The notes beneath the pieces were generated by a model, which saw nothing but the letters and a program-made list of their open reading frames with translations, did not search any database and was not told where the DNA came from. From Crocodylus rhombifer (lineage: Eukaryota > Chordata > Crocodylia > Crocodylidae), in contig JAVSML010025180.1 of assembly GCA_038503035.1 (NCBI GenBank), forward strand, positions 310,001 to 374,000: DNA of 64,000 nt. Direction: 5' to 3'. This document shows positions 21,006 through 33,110 of this stretch, piece after piece (the stretch's first letter is position 1; every line of letters starts with the position of its first letter). Made by a program: the position numbers and the translations under genes.

Positions 21006-21834
21006 TGAGGGAAATGCATGTATCGTTAGTGACTTTCACAGCTACTTTCTAGACAGCCGGGATATGTGGAATAATGAGTTCTGGTTCTTTAAGGAGTGTG
21101 CTCCATTTTTCTTCTCCAAGCACCCTCGTTACTACCCCATACTTGGGTGAGGGAGGCTCTTGTTTCTCCTCCTCAGGTTAGACATGAGCCAGGAGGAGGA
21201 AACTATAGTCCTTTTCTGTGCTTTTAGCCTTCCTGCTCACAGTTCTAATGCTTGATGCTGCAGTACCCAAATACTGGGAAGAGCAACTGCAGAAGAAACC
21301 CTGCTCTGTTCCCACATAGAACTTACTTGGTTGAGATGGAGCAGGACCAATATCTTCTTTGAGTTTAGCTGATGAAGTCTGGAAGTCTGTACAGAGGATA
21401 TGCAAATTGGAACTTCTCAGAATATTATCATGTGTTGACAATGCAGGGAAAAATTATAAATGATGGTAATGAGCCATGAAATACCGTGCCGTGGGAAAAT
21501 TAGCTCTCTTTCTTACCTCCAGAACTTTTCAACTAAATAGTTTTATATATATTGTACACACTTAAGCTTCATCTGATGATCTAATTTTTGGAAATGATTG
21601 AAATGCTTTAGCAAGAAGAAAGAATCCCAGAAAAAATTGGCCCAAATGATTGTTTTTTACATGTAGCTACAGTTTTTTTTGCTACATGTGGGGTCCTCTG
21701 TAAAATATTTCCATATGTAACTTGAAGAACCACCAGAAAGTCAGACTATCTGCATGATCTTACTTTTTTAAAATAAAGCCTATATCCTTCCTTGCCCTTT
21801 ATGTATCTTCTCAGAAATTTACATTTAAGTTCAT

Positions 21835-23528
21835 AGAATCATACCATAGGGTTGGAAGGGACCTTGTAGATCTTCAAGTTTGACCCCCTGCCTGGGCAGG
21901 AGAAAAAACTGGGCTCAAATGATCCCAACTAGGTAGGCATCAAGCCTCCTCATAAAGACCCCCAGGGTAGCAGCCAGCACCACTTCCCTTGGAAGTTGGT
22001 TCTAGATCCTAGCCGCCCTGTCTGTGAAGTAGTTCTTACGGATGTCTAATCTAAACCTACCCTCCAACAGCTTGTGGCTGTTATTCCTTGTTATGCCATG
22101 GGGTGCTAGGGGAAACAAGGTCTCTCCCAAACCCTTCTAGTCCCCCTCTAGTGAGTTTATAGATGGTCCCCAGGTGCCCCCTCAGCTTTCTCTTGTGAAG
22201 GCTGAGCAGGTTCAGGTCCCGCAGTCTCATTGTAGGGTCTACGCTGTAGTCCCCAGATCATGTGGGTGGCCCTCCTCTGGACCCTCTCAATGTTGTCCAC
22301 ATCCCTCCTGAAGTGGGGCGCACAGAACTGGATGCAGTACTCCAGCTGTGGCCTGAACAGCATCACATAGAGGGGGAGGAGCACCTTCTTGTCCCTGCTT
22401 GAGATGCACCTGTGGATGTACAACAATGTCCAGTTAGTGCTGCCAACCCTGACCTCGCATTGTCGGCCCATGTTCATCTTGGAGTCAGTAATGACTCCGG
22501 GATCCCTTCCTACCTCCATGCTCTCAAGAAGGGAGTTTCCCAAGTGCAGCACCCTGCACTTGTCAGTATTGAAATGCATCCTGTCTTTGGTAGCCCACCC
22601 CTGTAACCTATCCAGGTCTTGCTGCAGTCTTTCCCTCCCTACTAGCATGCTCACCTCACCCCAAATTTTGGTATCGTCAGTGAATTTAAACAGGTTGCTT
22701 TTAACCCTGTCATCCAAATCGCTGATAAAGAAATTGAACAGCGCAGGCACAAGGACCGAGCCCGGGGGGACTCCGCTGCCTACTTCTCCCCAGGTCGAAT
22801 ATGACCCGTCCACCACCACCCTCTGAGTACGACTCTTCAGCCAATCTGCAATCCATCTGACTGTGTGGCATCAATGCCACAGTTGCCCAATTTTTTTAAT
22901 GAGGATGGGGTGGGAGACGGTGTCGAAGGCCTTGCTGAAGTGTAGAAAGACTACATCCACGGCAACATCTGCATCCAGTGCTTTTGTGACCTGATCATAA
23001 AAGGCAATCAGGTTGGTCTGACATGACCTGCCCCTAATGAAACTCTGCTGGTTGCCCTTGAGCATCATCTCTGCGGCCGGCCCATCACAGATGTGCTCCA
23101 TGATGATCTTCTCAAAGAGTTTCCCTAGGATTGAGGGAAGACAGACGTGCCTATAGTTGCCCGGGTCCTCCCTTCTCCCTTTTTTAAAGATGGGGACCAC
23201 GTTGGCTATCTTCCAATCATCTGGCACCTGGCCCGAGCACCACAAGCACTCGTAAAGCTGTTCCAATGGCCCTGCAATAACCCCTGCTAGCTTCCTCAAC
23301 ACCCTAGGGTGGAGAGCATCTGGACCCGCTGATTTGAACGCGTCCAGCCCTTCCAGAAGCTCTCTAACGCAGTCCACCCCAACCTGAGGTCTGGAGGCGT
23401 TTCCCCTCAAGTCCGTCTTGCATCACAGTGGGGAAGTCCCGGTCCCTGCCCAAGAAAATGGAGGTGAAGAATTGATTAAATAGGACTGCTTTCTCCTCTG
23501 GCGCAACCACCAGTTCTGAGGGCAAGGA
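21835..23528 (-). mobile_element. CR1 LINE, subfamily with FTDD box, 5'-truncated
   Basis: The 3' tail (catagaatcataccatagggttggaagggacc on the plus strand) is at 21835. The minus-strand frame 23410-22871 has FKSAGPDALHPR, the GNYRHVCLPSILGKLFEK block, GRSCQTNL and KAFDTVSH. After a break, 22819-22157 has VVVDGSYSTW, GSVLVPALFNFF and the catalytic FTDDTKIW box, where both Asp are kept and the usual Ala is Thr. The tail region carries W-NQLPREVV-like coding in decayed form. It is very similar to the copy at 55400-56988 and lies in the same orientation, left of TFDP2 coding exon two. Confidence 0.92.
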
Positions 23529-23835
23529 GTACACTCTTTTTTCATTTGCCTAAAAACCCAAAGTATGTTACTAAGATTATATCCAAATGGATAATTTGGG
23601 ACTTATTCAGTACTTGCCCATTAGATGAGGCTGCCTTAAAAAAGAATTTGTATCCAAAGTAGAAGGCAGGGCAGAAATCCTTGCTTTTTAAAACTTAAAC
23701 CTCTCTCCCCCATAATGAGGCAATCTTATTGACAAATATACCTTATCTAGAAGCTGTTAAGCCATCTCCTATAGACATGTGCAAGTTGGACATAAGTAAG
23801 CTCAGACTGTCTTAAGGAATCCTTTGCAGGTAAAG
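23529..23835 (+). other. TFDP2 intron one, unique
   Basis: Unique AT-rich intron, nothing recognisable. Confidence 0.5.
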
Positions 23836-24200
23836 CAGAGGTATCAAAGATACAGCCTGCAAAGTCCTATGATCCAGTCCATGGTGCATGTGGTACATGG
23901 AGCCTGTTTGGTGCATGCAGTATGCAGGACCTGGTCTAGGGCATGTGCTGCATTCAGTGCCCATGCCAGACTGGCCTAGCCCTGCATGTTGGATCCAGGG
24001 CCAGTCTGGATTGGATTGACAGACCAGCCGTGTGTACTGCATGTAGCGTGCCCTGAACTGGTGCAGCAGGTAGGGCCAAGGCATATACTGCGTGTGGCTC
24101 ATGGGGCCAGCCAAGGGCATGCACTATTTCTGGTGTGCAGGGCTGGTCTGTGGGCCCAAACCAGCCCATGAACTAGCCCTGTACTCCATATCTGTCTTTT
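23836..24200. repeat. hAT-like end followed by a degenerate minisatellite
   Basis: Begins cagaggtatcaaagatacagcc, which resembles hAT ends of the CAGGGGTGTCAAAC type. The interior (23890-24175) is built from roughly 35-40 bp degenerate units of the form gcatgy(a/g)ctgca...ggccagyctgg. I could not find the opposite end. Confidence 0.5.
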
Positions 24201-24781
24201 GGGGCCAGATGACTTTAATACCACTCAAATTAAGTGTGTGGCTCAGCTCTCAATTAAAACCTTATCTCCTTCCAAGTTTGAGGATTTAAAAAATTGAAAT
24301 ACTGTGAGAATCTCAATCTAAATACCCTTTTCCAATTATTTCTTTCCAAGTTGAAAGCACTTGGGAGTGCTCTGAAATGTGTTGGAATAGATTTTAATTG
24401 AGAAACAAAAAAACCAAAATGACTGCAAGTGAAAGTTGGAAACCAGATTCATTATGTCCCATCTTTTTGTTTTGTCCTTGAATAGAACAGTGGGATCCTG
24501 GTCCATGAGGCTCTAGGCACTACTGTAATAGAAGTAAATCCCAAGACTGAGGATGAAATGATGTATCCAGCTGGTGAACAAAATAATACATTAAGTAGCT
24601 TGAAGGGAACTCTAGCTTTTGGAGCTTCATTCCAGAGCTTTGGAGCATATTTCCAGAGGAGTAATGAGCTCCTTCAGTGGCTGGGTAATGAGGGGTATGC
24701 TGACCACTGGAGAGTGGGGGCATGAGGGGAAGGGAGAGAGAAAGCTGTCTTACCTGCTTATTGCTCTCTGCAGTGAAGGCA

Positions 24782-24783
<2 letters not shown>

Positions 24784-24813
<30 letters not shown>
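24784..24813. repeat. CTG/CAG trinucleotide repeat, about 9-10 units
   Basis: A TGC/CTG run followed by tgttgtcactg, about 550 bases upstream of TFDP2 coding exon two. It generates chance poly-Cys and poly-Ala frames on the two strands. It lies in an intron, so it is not a coding polyglutamine tract. Confidence 0.93.
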
Positions 24814-24815
<2 letters not shown>

Positions 24816-25362
24816 TCACTGTCCCTGGTGCTATAGTAGTGTTGGCTCAGGCAGCAGCAACCCTATAGCTGAGTCTCCTGAGAGCTGTTCCTGGTGCCCT
24901 GTTCCCCTAAATATGCTACTGAGCACAGAGATGCACCTGCTGTGGCAGAGACACCCTAGGGGTGGAAGGTACCCCTTTATGCTCACCCTTTGGCCCCCAG
25001 ATATGTTATTGGGTGCAAGGTCAGATGCCCTGCCTGGCTCCTATGGCTGGGCAGGGGCAGCACAGGGCTGTACTGCTATGGCAAAGATATCCTAATAGTT
25101 GGCACCCAGGGCTAGTGCCCCACTTCCCCTGTCCAATTTATGCAACCAGCAGTTTCATATTCTTAAAACAGTATCTTACTCCTTTTTGTATATTTTTGTA
25201 TTTTATTTTGGATTACCATTTACAAATCAGCAGATAAATGATTTGTAAGCATTTGAGGATGCAAGCTTACCTCTTTAAAAGTGCTCTTGTTTGTATAGTG
25301 GCAAATATAAATATACATATACATATTACCATATTTTAAGACTTCTAAAATGTTTTGTTCAG

Positions 25363-25429
25363 GTTGGTGTAGCTTCCACAAATGGAGACTTGAAGGGATT
25401 TATAGATCAGAACCAGAGTCCAACAAAAG
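25363..25429 (+). CDS. TFDP2: TFDP2, second coding exon (residues 6-27 plus one base of codon 28)
   Basis: This encodes part of the N-terminal segment of DP-2 that precedes the DNA-binding domain. The translated exon reads VGVASTNGDLKG then FIDQNQSPTK. The FIDQN-SPTK/PGK block is shared by vertebrate TFDP2 and TFDP1, and the STN and SPTK residues favour TFDP2. A pyrimidine-rich acceptor (tgttttgttcag) precedes it and a donor GTAAGA follows at 25430. Length is 67 bases, entering in phase 0 and leaving one base over, which joins GT of the next exon to make Gly. Flanking sequence is unique intron. The exon is open and shows no damage. Confidence 0.93.
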
Positions 25430-26101
25430 GTAAGAGCAGTTGAATTTGTTTATCTACAGTACTTTTGAAATTGGGAGGCTTATTTTTTCTCTTATTATTA
25501 AACCAACTGAAAACTTGCCCTAAATTTTTTTTATAAACCTCCACTATATAGTTGATTCAGTTTTGTGGTTTTTTTTTTTTTAAGACTTTCACTGGAAATA
25601 TTGAAGCTTTAAAATATCAGGTACATCTATATCTATTGACCCATAACAGTGGCTCTACAAGTAAGATTTTTAAGATGGCAAGTCACTGAGGTTTATAATA
25701 AAAGCTGTTAGAAAATTTAAATGTCACTGCTTGCAGGACAGATAGAGTATCTCAACTTTCAAACACAACCCTCAGGCTGTTTCAGTGACTTCCTGGACCA
25801 AAGAAAAGTTTGATCAGACTCTTTCAAGGACTTATGCTACTGAGGGAGGATAGGTATGTGTTTAAGTTACTGGACTGGGACTCAGATCTGGCTTCATTTC
25901 CCAACTCTAACTCCTGCCTGTCTGGGCTTGGACAAATTGATTAACTTTTTGTCTCAAAAGAATTTTAATACTGGATTAGATCTGTGGTCCCTCTAGTCCA
26001 GTTTCCTGTCTACAGCAATGATCAGTTATAAGTTGTTTCAGAAAAACTTGTATTCTGTCCTGTTCTATGTAGATTCTTATACTGTCCTCATTGTTATAGT
26101 A
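25430..26101 (+). other. TFDP2 intron two, proximal unique part
   Basis: AT-rich unique intron, no further exon seen. Confidence 0.5.
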
Positions 26102-26512
26102 CAGGGATAATTAAACCTCTGGCCCACAGAGCCTTGAAATGTGGTCTGCAGAGCTCCCAAAGAGACAGGAAATTGGGTGATGAAGAAGCAACAATGGTTT
26201 TAATACTGCCACCTCTCCCTGCAGCCAGAGTCCCATGTGCTGGATCAGGGCTGGGCCATGCCCCCTTCTGTCTGCATTTGACTGGGGCTGTGGCTATGCC
26301 CTTCCTGCCCTCAGGATTAGAACCAGACTAAGCCCCCTTCCCTTGCGTGGCTGGACCGGGTCTGGGCTACTCCCTGCCACCCCATCCACATGGCTGGATG
26401 GATCCCTGCTGTGCCCTCCCATACTAGATTGTGCCCACCAGCTGGATCTGGCCTGTAGAGAGACTGGGCCCTGCCCATCCAGCCTGTTGGACAAGACCAC
26501 TGAGTACCACTG
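26102..26512. mobile_element. hAT-type non-autonomous element, family C, 411 bp
   Basis: Starts cagggataattaaacctctggccc and ends gagtaccactg. Flanks ttatagta and ctgtagta agree at 6 of 8 bases. The interior repeats gctggatc-type units with tgccacctctccctg-gccag, a pattern that recurs near 57465-57720. GC-rich relative to the surrounding intron. No transposase. Confidence 0.6.
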
Positions 26513-26799
26513 CTGTAGTATGTAAGTGCCTTCCAGTAGTGTATAAAGTAATTTGACTGTGCACTGGTAAGAGAACCTGCCCCCTGCATGTTACTGGCTT
26601 AAACCTTGAAGCATGAAGTTTTATACCCAAAAATGTAACAGGAGTTCCAGACTTACTGTAGTTAACACTTCCTACAAATGTCTACACCAGCCAGGAATCT
26701 TCTGGGGAAAGTATTCCACAGACTGATTTATGTATTATGGTGTCTCCCTCCATTCTCCATCTGAAAAAAAAACTGTAATAATTTATTTGCCTTGGTTAT

Positions 26800-27270
26800 T
26801 TAACTCAGACATGTTCAGGTGGCTGTTTGGTGGCCAGATGCAGCCCACAGAATCCCAGTCTAAGCCTCTCATTGCTCCAGCTGCTGCTACTACTAGTCAT
26901 CAGGCCCTCATGCCTTTCTACTTCTGGGCAGTGCCCCTGGGGGGCAGAGCAGCGTGGTCTGTGGGGCAAAGGAAATTCATGCCCCAGATGGTTGGGACAG
27001 GTCTAGGGCCCCCATACAGTGAGGGGGAAGGGACGCCTGCCATGTGATGCATCGAGGGGGAAGGGCATGTGTCAGGCATGGTCTGTGGGTAGTACACAAG
27101 TGGGGTGTTGCAGTGTGGAGACTACCAGTACAGCGTAGGTGAGCGGGGCTGCTGGCATGCAGGACAGGGTAGTGTGCTGTGTGGCCTGCACAGCATGTGA
27201 CACAGGGTAGTGTGGTGTGTGGCTAGGGGTTCCTGACCAAAAGCTGGCAGCCCTTATTTAGCTCACAGGT
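26800..27270. repeat. GC-rich repeat, probably hAT-derived
   Basis: Base composition differs sharply from flanking AT-rich intron. Contains the gtggccagatgcagcccacag motif seen near hAT ends and short local duplications (acagggtagtgtg twice near 27160-27210). Ends not defined. Confidence 0.4.
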
Positions 27271-27524
27271 CTATTGGAACAAGAATTGTCCCTCACAGTA
27301 TCTACCACTATGTGGCCCCAATTCTTGTGGGCACTATGGGTGTTGTTGTAAGGTTAAAGAGATTCGCAAAGTTTAGAGCAGCTTAAATGCAGTTTAGACC
27401 TGAAGGGACAGACACAAAAACCTGTTAAACCAGTTAAAGATGTGTGGAAAAGTATAAAAATATTCCTGGAAAATCAAGTACTATTATGAACCTGTTCCCT
27501 GTTCAATTGTATACATGTAAACCA

Positions 27525-28400
27525 TAGGTTGGAAAAATATGACCTGAGGGCTGAATCAGACCTGCCAAGTGGTGCCATCTGATCCATGGCAAATCTCTTG
27601 GTCTTGCTTGGCTCAGGGGGAGGGGGAAGCCTGGGCTGTGGCATAAGTGGCTGGTTCCTCTGCCCCCAAGTGTTTAGCTGGTATGGGGTGGCACAGCTGC
27701 CAGACTCCGCTTCCCTGTAGCCCAAGAAGCAGTGGCTTCATTTGTCTGCCACTGACACCCTGGCCCATCTGTCCCCCACCCACTGCCAGGGGTGCCTGAT
27801 GGAGCGGGTGGGCTGGGTTTCCATGGAAGCTGGCCTGGGACTTCCGTGGACAAGGCGCACTTGGCTGTGTGGATGGAATGGGGCTGCAGGTGGGTGAGGG
27901 AGTGGGATGAGTGAGCAGGACTAGGCCTGGGAGCAGTGATAACACAGGACTGGGGGCCCAGGGCAGAGGTCTTCTGCCAGCACAGCCCTGCCTGTGGAAC
28001 TGGCATCCGTTGCAGAGATGTGTGGGGAGTGGTTATGGTCACCATTCCCCAATCCTGTGCTGTGATTCTGGCCCCAGCCCTGGCCCAACCTGTCTGTCCC
28101 ACTCACGGATGCTGCACCCCACCTACCCATGGCTACATCCCATCTGCCCAACTGAGTACTCCCTGCTTGCGCAGGTCCTGGGCTAGTCATCATGGAGACT
28201 CAGGATCACTGGGCATTGCCAGTGCAGAGCTGGACCCCTGGGACAGAGGCATTTGGGGAGTTTTGGAGAGCTGTTGCAGGGGAGGAGCTGAGTCAGCCTG
28301 TAACAGCTCTCTAAAACTCCCTAAGTGGTCCTCAGGCCCAGATAATTGCGTGTGGGTGTTATGGGCTGGGTTAGCCCAAATAAAATGCATTGTGGGTATA
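27525..28400. repeat. GC-rich repeat, probably hAT-derived
   Basis: Begins near aggttggaaaaatatgacctgaggg, similar in layout to the end of the 36627-37637 element. About 0.9 kb of GC-rich sequence with chance frames on both strands (for example 27936-28412 and 28102-27674). No domain recognised and no target duplication found. Confidence 0.4.
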
Positions 28401-30306
28401 ATGTCCCATTGATGTACTTCTAACTGTTATTGTTAGTTGAGAATGTGAATTCAGTGATTTTTTTGGCATCTGGCAATATGAATCAAACTATGCTTTATCA
28501 GAATTCTTCTCAAGGTTTTATTTTAATTTTTATATTTTGCCTCTTATGGATTTTTATGTTTAATTCATCTTAGAACTCCAAATTAGGGTGTATTTTTTTC
28601 AGATGTTAACACTATGGTTTGTAAAAATCAAAATATTACTCAATATTCAAGGGAACTTTTCCTTTATTAAACTCCTCAAATTATTGATTAAATATAAAGA
28701 AACTGAAAAACAAATCCTTTTCTTCCAAAATGCTTGACACTTTTTCACTTGCCACTGAACTGCAGCCTGTGCCAAGTTGGAAAATGGAGTGCCACCTATG
28801 GATAGTCAGCTTCCTGTTGCTTCTCCAGTTTTTCCAAGTATTGAACAACCTAACTCTGCTTCTTTGGAGATTTAATTTTAAATAAAATTCTCATATCCAT
28901 ATATTTAGTGAAGAGGGGATCACTTTTTGGCGTGTTAGTATAACAAAGAAGAACATATGGATCCACTTGCTACTGCTATATCTATATATATTAAAAAAAG
29001 TATAATACAATAAAAAAAAATTTTTTTTCAGGTTAGTAACTTTTGTATTTTTAAATTTTGTATGGTTTTGTACTATTCTTCCAAACACTTTTGGATGTGC
29101 TTGTTTAATTCAAAATAAAACTGTTGCTGTCCAGCAGTTCTCCTAACAAATCTAATAGGTAAGGTGTGAAAGCTGGAGTGCACTAAAGTCAGTAGTAAAA
29201 CTTTCATTGACTTGTGCTTTTTTAAGTGCCTTCTAATCTTCAGCTAAATTTGGAGAAGTCCTCTGTGGTCCAGTAAAATGTGTTGCTTTGAGTCTGCTGT
29301 AAAATATACAAATGATCTTGGAGTCTAAGCTTCCATGTTTCTCTGCACTTGGATAGTTTCTGATTTAAAGCATCTTCAAAGTGATTATAGATTAATATAT
29401 ATTACCTACATGTTCCTGTTTTTATTGAACACAAAATTATCACGTCTCCACATGCTGAAGAAGAGGTGGTGCCTGACCTCAGTGGTGCACATTATCAACT
29501 TGCCATCTAACTTGATATAGCTTCAGCACTTGTCAGTTGTTCATATGTAATATCATCCAAAAAGGCCAGAACTGCCGGCATTTTTCTTTACGGTGAAGAG
29601 TCCTCAGGGCATGACTCAATAACTAGCTCGTGTATTGCCTGATATGGGAAGTACCAGGCTGCAACTAAGCACTGGCCTCCCTGAGAATAAGGCCACTGTT
29701 TACTATGAGGGAACAAAACAACCTGCCCAAAGCTCCTGTGGAGCTGTCCTAAAAGTTGAGGTTCTATGGGAGAGTCTCCTACATGTACTATGCAGGGTAA
29801 ACCCCACCATTCCCAGCATAGTGAATTGGAGAAAACTATTAGTAAAAACTTAAGAGTTTACCTTGTTCCTCTGTGGGTTTTTTCTTGTGTAGTAGGAATG
29901 GTATAGGCTTCAGAATATCAATACCTATATCAAGCTATAAGTATATAAAATTAATTGTGGAATAAAAACATTTTACTACAGAATGTTTGAAATGTTTGAA
30001 AATCCAGAAGAGTTTATAGCATCACAAACCACACCTGCATGCTCATCTGGATGTGCCTAGAGAGTTCAGATAGCACATTTACCAGTTAAAATTGGTTTAG
30101 GATGGTGTTTCTGATAACTGTGTTCCAGAATTTAGGGCTATGGAGATACTATTTTTATGAATAGTAATGGAAGCCAGTGTAAAAAATAAATAAAAATTTA
30201 CAATACTTTTGTTTTCTGGGTGAGGAAATGAGGCACAGTACTTAGAATTTCAGAAATCAACTATAGAGACTGCAGAACAACAATATTTATCTACATTAGG
30301 TTTATC
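28401..30306 (+). other. TFDP2 intron two, unique AT-rich
   Basis: Nothing recognised in 1.9 kb of AT-rich sequence. Several A and T runs. No open frame over 75 codons. Confidence 0.5.
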
Positions 30307-30314
30307 CCTTATGT

Positions 30315-31875
30315 CAGTGGTTGTCAACCAGGAGTAAGTGTACACCTATGGGTGTTTAAAAAGGTCATAGGGGGTGTGCAGGCTGCTTCATGCCGTTGGG
30401 AGCTGGGGCTGTGCAGGCAGGCAGGCAGGCATGTGGGGACTGAGCGTGCCCTGGGGTGTGGTGATGGGATCTCCTCCAGCACATTCCCATACTTTGCCTC
30501 TTACCCAGGGGTGGGGTGCATTGGGTACTGCCAGCCCCACATGACACATTATGGCCCCTCCCCTTCCCCCACCTCAGCTCACTTTCCTGATTTGCTGCTG
30601 GGTTGCTGCCCTCAGCTAATAGCCAATGGAGAGGAGGTACCATGGCCACCCCCTTCCTGCAGAGCTGTGAGGCTCTGAATGGTAGGAAGGGGGGTGTAGT
30701 AAAAACATCTACTAATAAAAGTCAATCTGTTCTCTGACTGCACAATTGGCTGGGCACGAGACCCAGCAGTAGCCTCCTAAGCCACACACGTGGCCAGCTG
30801 TGGGAAAGCAGCATGGGGTGTGGCACAGGGCCAAGGGGGGTGGCAGTGGTAGTGCCAGGCATTGGCCTGACCATAGGTAGAGGAAGAAAATATGACTGTG
30901 TGGTGGGCTGAGCACTTGCACACATGCACCCCGCCCCCAAGCAGGTAGGTCTGTTGTTGGGAAGGGCGGAGGGGGCAGATTGAGGCCCCCGCAGTGAGGG
31001 AGGGAGTGGGGCAGGGGCTGGAGTGAATGGGGCCCCAGGGCAAGTCATCCAGGGGTGTCAGGGGGCTCCCGGTGCCATGTGCACAACCCCATGGCAGGCA
31101 CAAGGGGGCATGTGCCCCCTGGATTTGCATGTGGGGCAGAGGCAGCTTTTGCTGTGGGCTGCGCTCTGCACCCTGCTGCTGGTGCCCTGGCAGCCATATG
31201 ATGCCACGTGCTTCCCACTACTGGGCAGGCAACGCAGCCAGCGTGCAGGAGGCACATGGCATTGCACTGCTTCTGGGGCACTGGCAGTGGGGTACGGTGT
31301 ACACCCTGCAGCAGTAGCTGCCTCCACCCTACACACAGATCCAGGGGACAAGTGCCCCTTGTACCTACTCCTCTGGGGTTGCACATAGCGGCAGGAGGCT
31401 CTCCCTTCCCCCCCCGCCCCCCCGATGAACCACCTGTGTTCCAAGCATTCCATAACCTACCCTAAGGCCTTTTTCACACACCCCCACCCTGCCAGGGGCC
31501 TTGATCTGCCCCTCATCTCCATGCCCCTTCCTTCCCCCTCGCGGTGCTGCAGCTGCCTGGAGCTTGCCTAAGTCCTGTTAGCCCTGGCCTTCTGTCACCT
31601 ATGCCCCGACAGACATGACACAGCACGATTCAGCCCTGTCTGACACATTCAGCCAGCAGCATTATCACCCCAGCAAGCTACAGCTGTGGCTGTGACTGGT
31701 TTCCCTCATGCCATGAAGGGCCTATGTGGCCATCCCATGCTGAGGAGGCTCTGTGTGCTCCTGCCGCGGGGGCATGGGAAGCGCATTTAAAAACAAGAAA
31801 AATATAAAGAGGTACATGAGCTGAAACTTTGAGGCAGAAGGGGTATACTTGTTAAAAAAAGGTTGAAAACCCCTG
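30315..31875. mobile_element. hAT-type non-autonomous element, 1561 bp, perfect 8-bp target duplication
   Basis: The left end is CAGTGGTTGTCAACC. The right end, read inward, is CAGGGGTTTTCAACC, identical at 13 of 15 positions. Both flanks are ccttatgt (30307-30314 and 31876-31883), an exact 8-bp duplication as made by hAT transposases. The interior is GC-rich and includes a foldback (31079-31384). No transposase domain is visible; the frames inside reach 131 codons on both strands but arise from the inverted repeat. Its interior from about 31079 to 31560 is related to 37797-38385. Confidence 0.92.
31079..31384. repeat. Foldback (inverted repeat) inside the 1561-bp element
   Basis: The left arm 31079-31215 begins gtgcacaacccca and includes ccctggatttgcat and atgccacgtgcttcc. 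The right arm 31247-31384 is its imperfect reverse complement, ending tggggttgcac. The loop is about 30 bases. Because of the symmetry, mirrored open frames appear on both strands. Confidence 0.85.
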
Positions 31876-31883
31876 CCTTATGT

Positions 31884-32756
31884 AGATGGTTCTTTTCCCT
31901 CACCTGGCTCCTGTGTTTTTAATCAACGCACAGGGCAAGCTGTGTACATTTAATGAAGACCTCTCCAGTAGTTTTATTGATCCTTACTATTGAAAGGCTG
32001 TCCTTTTGCTTTATTTACTATCTGCTTTTCAGATCCTTGTTGACTTTTCCTTAGTGCTTATCATGATAATATCAGAAGGCTTCACAAACATTGATTTTTT
32101 TTTTCTTTACGCCCCTGTTACATGAGGAGGGTATTATTGCCTTTTAACAGAAAGGAACTGAAATATGTAGCACCTACATTACTAAATACTTTCGATTATT
32201 AACTGAGATGCTATAGAACAATATTTTTGTAGCATAGTTGTCATTATGTAATATTTAGTATGTTCAAACATAGATCCTTTTGACATTACAGTTCAAACTG
32301 CAGTAATTCACTTGGAAAATGAGAGAAATAGTGACTAGCTGTGAAAAATTTTGTTTTTGTAATATGCTAACTATCAGATAGGAGCACACTAGTACAAGCA
32401 GAGATAGAATTCAGCTTGATAAGTCAGTATTTAAATATCTGAGTCATAAAGTAGTCCTTTTTCTTCCTGAAGTCTCCTGCCTTATTCCCTGGGCACCTTC
32501 TACAACTGAAGCAGCCAAATCCTACAGACAAATCTCCTTTATTATAAAGCCCTGGTTTACCCCTAGAAGAGATTTATGTGTACTGGTATGTGCATTGAAT
32601 CAGGTAAAGGTTTCCCAAATCTGCCGTTGTCCTACTCCTGTTTCTTCCTAACCTGAGGGTCTTGCAAAACCAAGAACACCCTACAACATGCCATGATAAA
32701 ATGCAAGGTACTGCTGAAGCCTGTCACTGCAATGGCAGAGAAATAATTGGTTTGCA
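31884..32756 (+). other. TFDP2 intron two, unique
   Basis: AT-rich unique intron with no recognised element. Confidence 0.5.
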
Positions 32757-33110
32757 CAGGGCTGTCAAACAGTGCAGCCAGGGGTCAGCGTGGAGCCCCC
32801 AGGTCATACATCTCATGGCCACACACTGAAGGGGTAGGTCCTTGCAAGCTCCTATCACGCAGGTCGTGCTGGTGGCACACAATACCCACAGGGGGGTGGG
32901 GAGGGTGTGTGTGCCACCCCTTGTTCTGTGGCTGTGCTGGCAGCATAAAATCTTTCCCCCCAAGCTGCTGTAGCAGCACACTACCACAATTAAGCATTCC
33001 TTTACCTGTCTCCCCTGAGGAATTCAGTCTGCAAGACATTCTCGGAACACACCTTCTACACCAGACTCTGCGAAGTAGAGTGGCAGTTACCATATTCTGT
33101 GGTGGTCATA
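32757..33110. repeat. hAT-derived repeat, left end only
   Basis: Begins cagggctgtcaaacagtgcagcc, a hAT-like end. The sequence to about 33110 is GC-richer than its flanks. A matching right end was not found, so the element is truncated or diverged. Confidence 0.4.

Larger units (their letters stand above)
17487..21834 (+). other. TFDP2 intron one, mostly unique
   Basis: Apart from the CA repeat (17885-17930), GT tracts near 18970-19035 and the repeat family B copy near 20800-21005, I see no exon, RNA gene or recognisable transposon. Open frames in this stretch are short and unsupported. Confidence 0.5.

Noticed and set aside
23880..24180. CRISPR-like array
   Set aside because: Units are degenerate and contiguous without unique spacers, and the genome is vertebrate.
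24619..25095. 158-codon plus-strand frame with a poly-Cys stretch
   Set aside because: The poly-Cys and the poly-Ala frame opposite come from the CTG repeat; no domain or splice context.
27674..28412. Frames of 140-158 codons on opposite strands
   Set aside because: Both lie in a GC-rich repeat and overlap each other; no recognised domain and no splice sites consistent with TFDP2.
31023..31453. Overlapping frames of 113-131 codons on both strands
   Set aside because: They mirror each other because of the foldback; composition is low-complexity and no domain is present.
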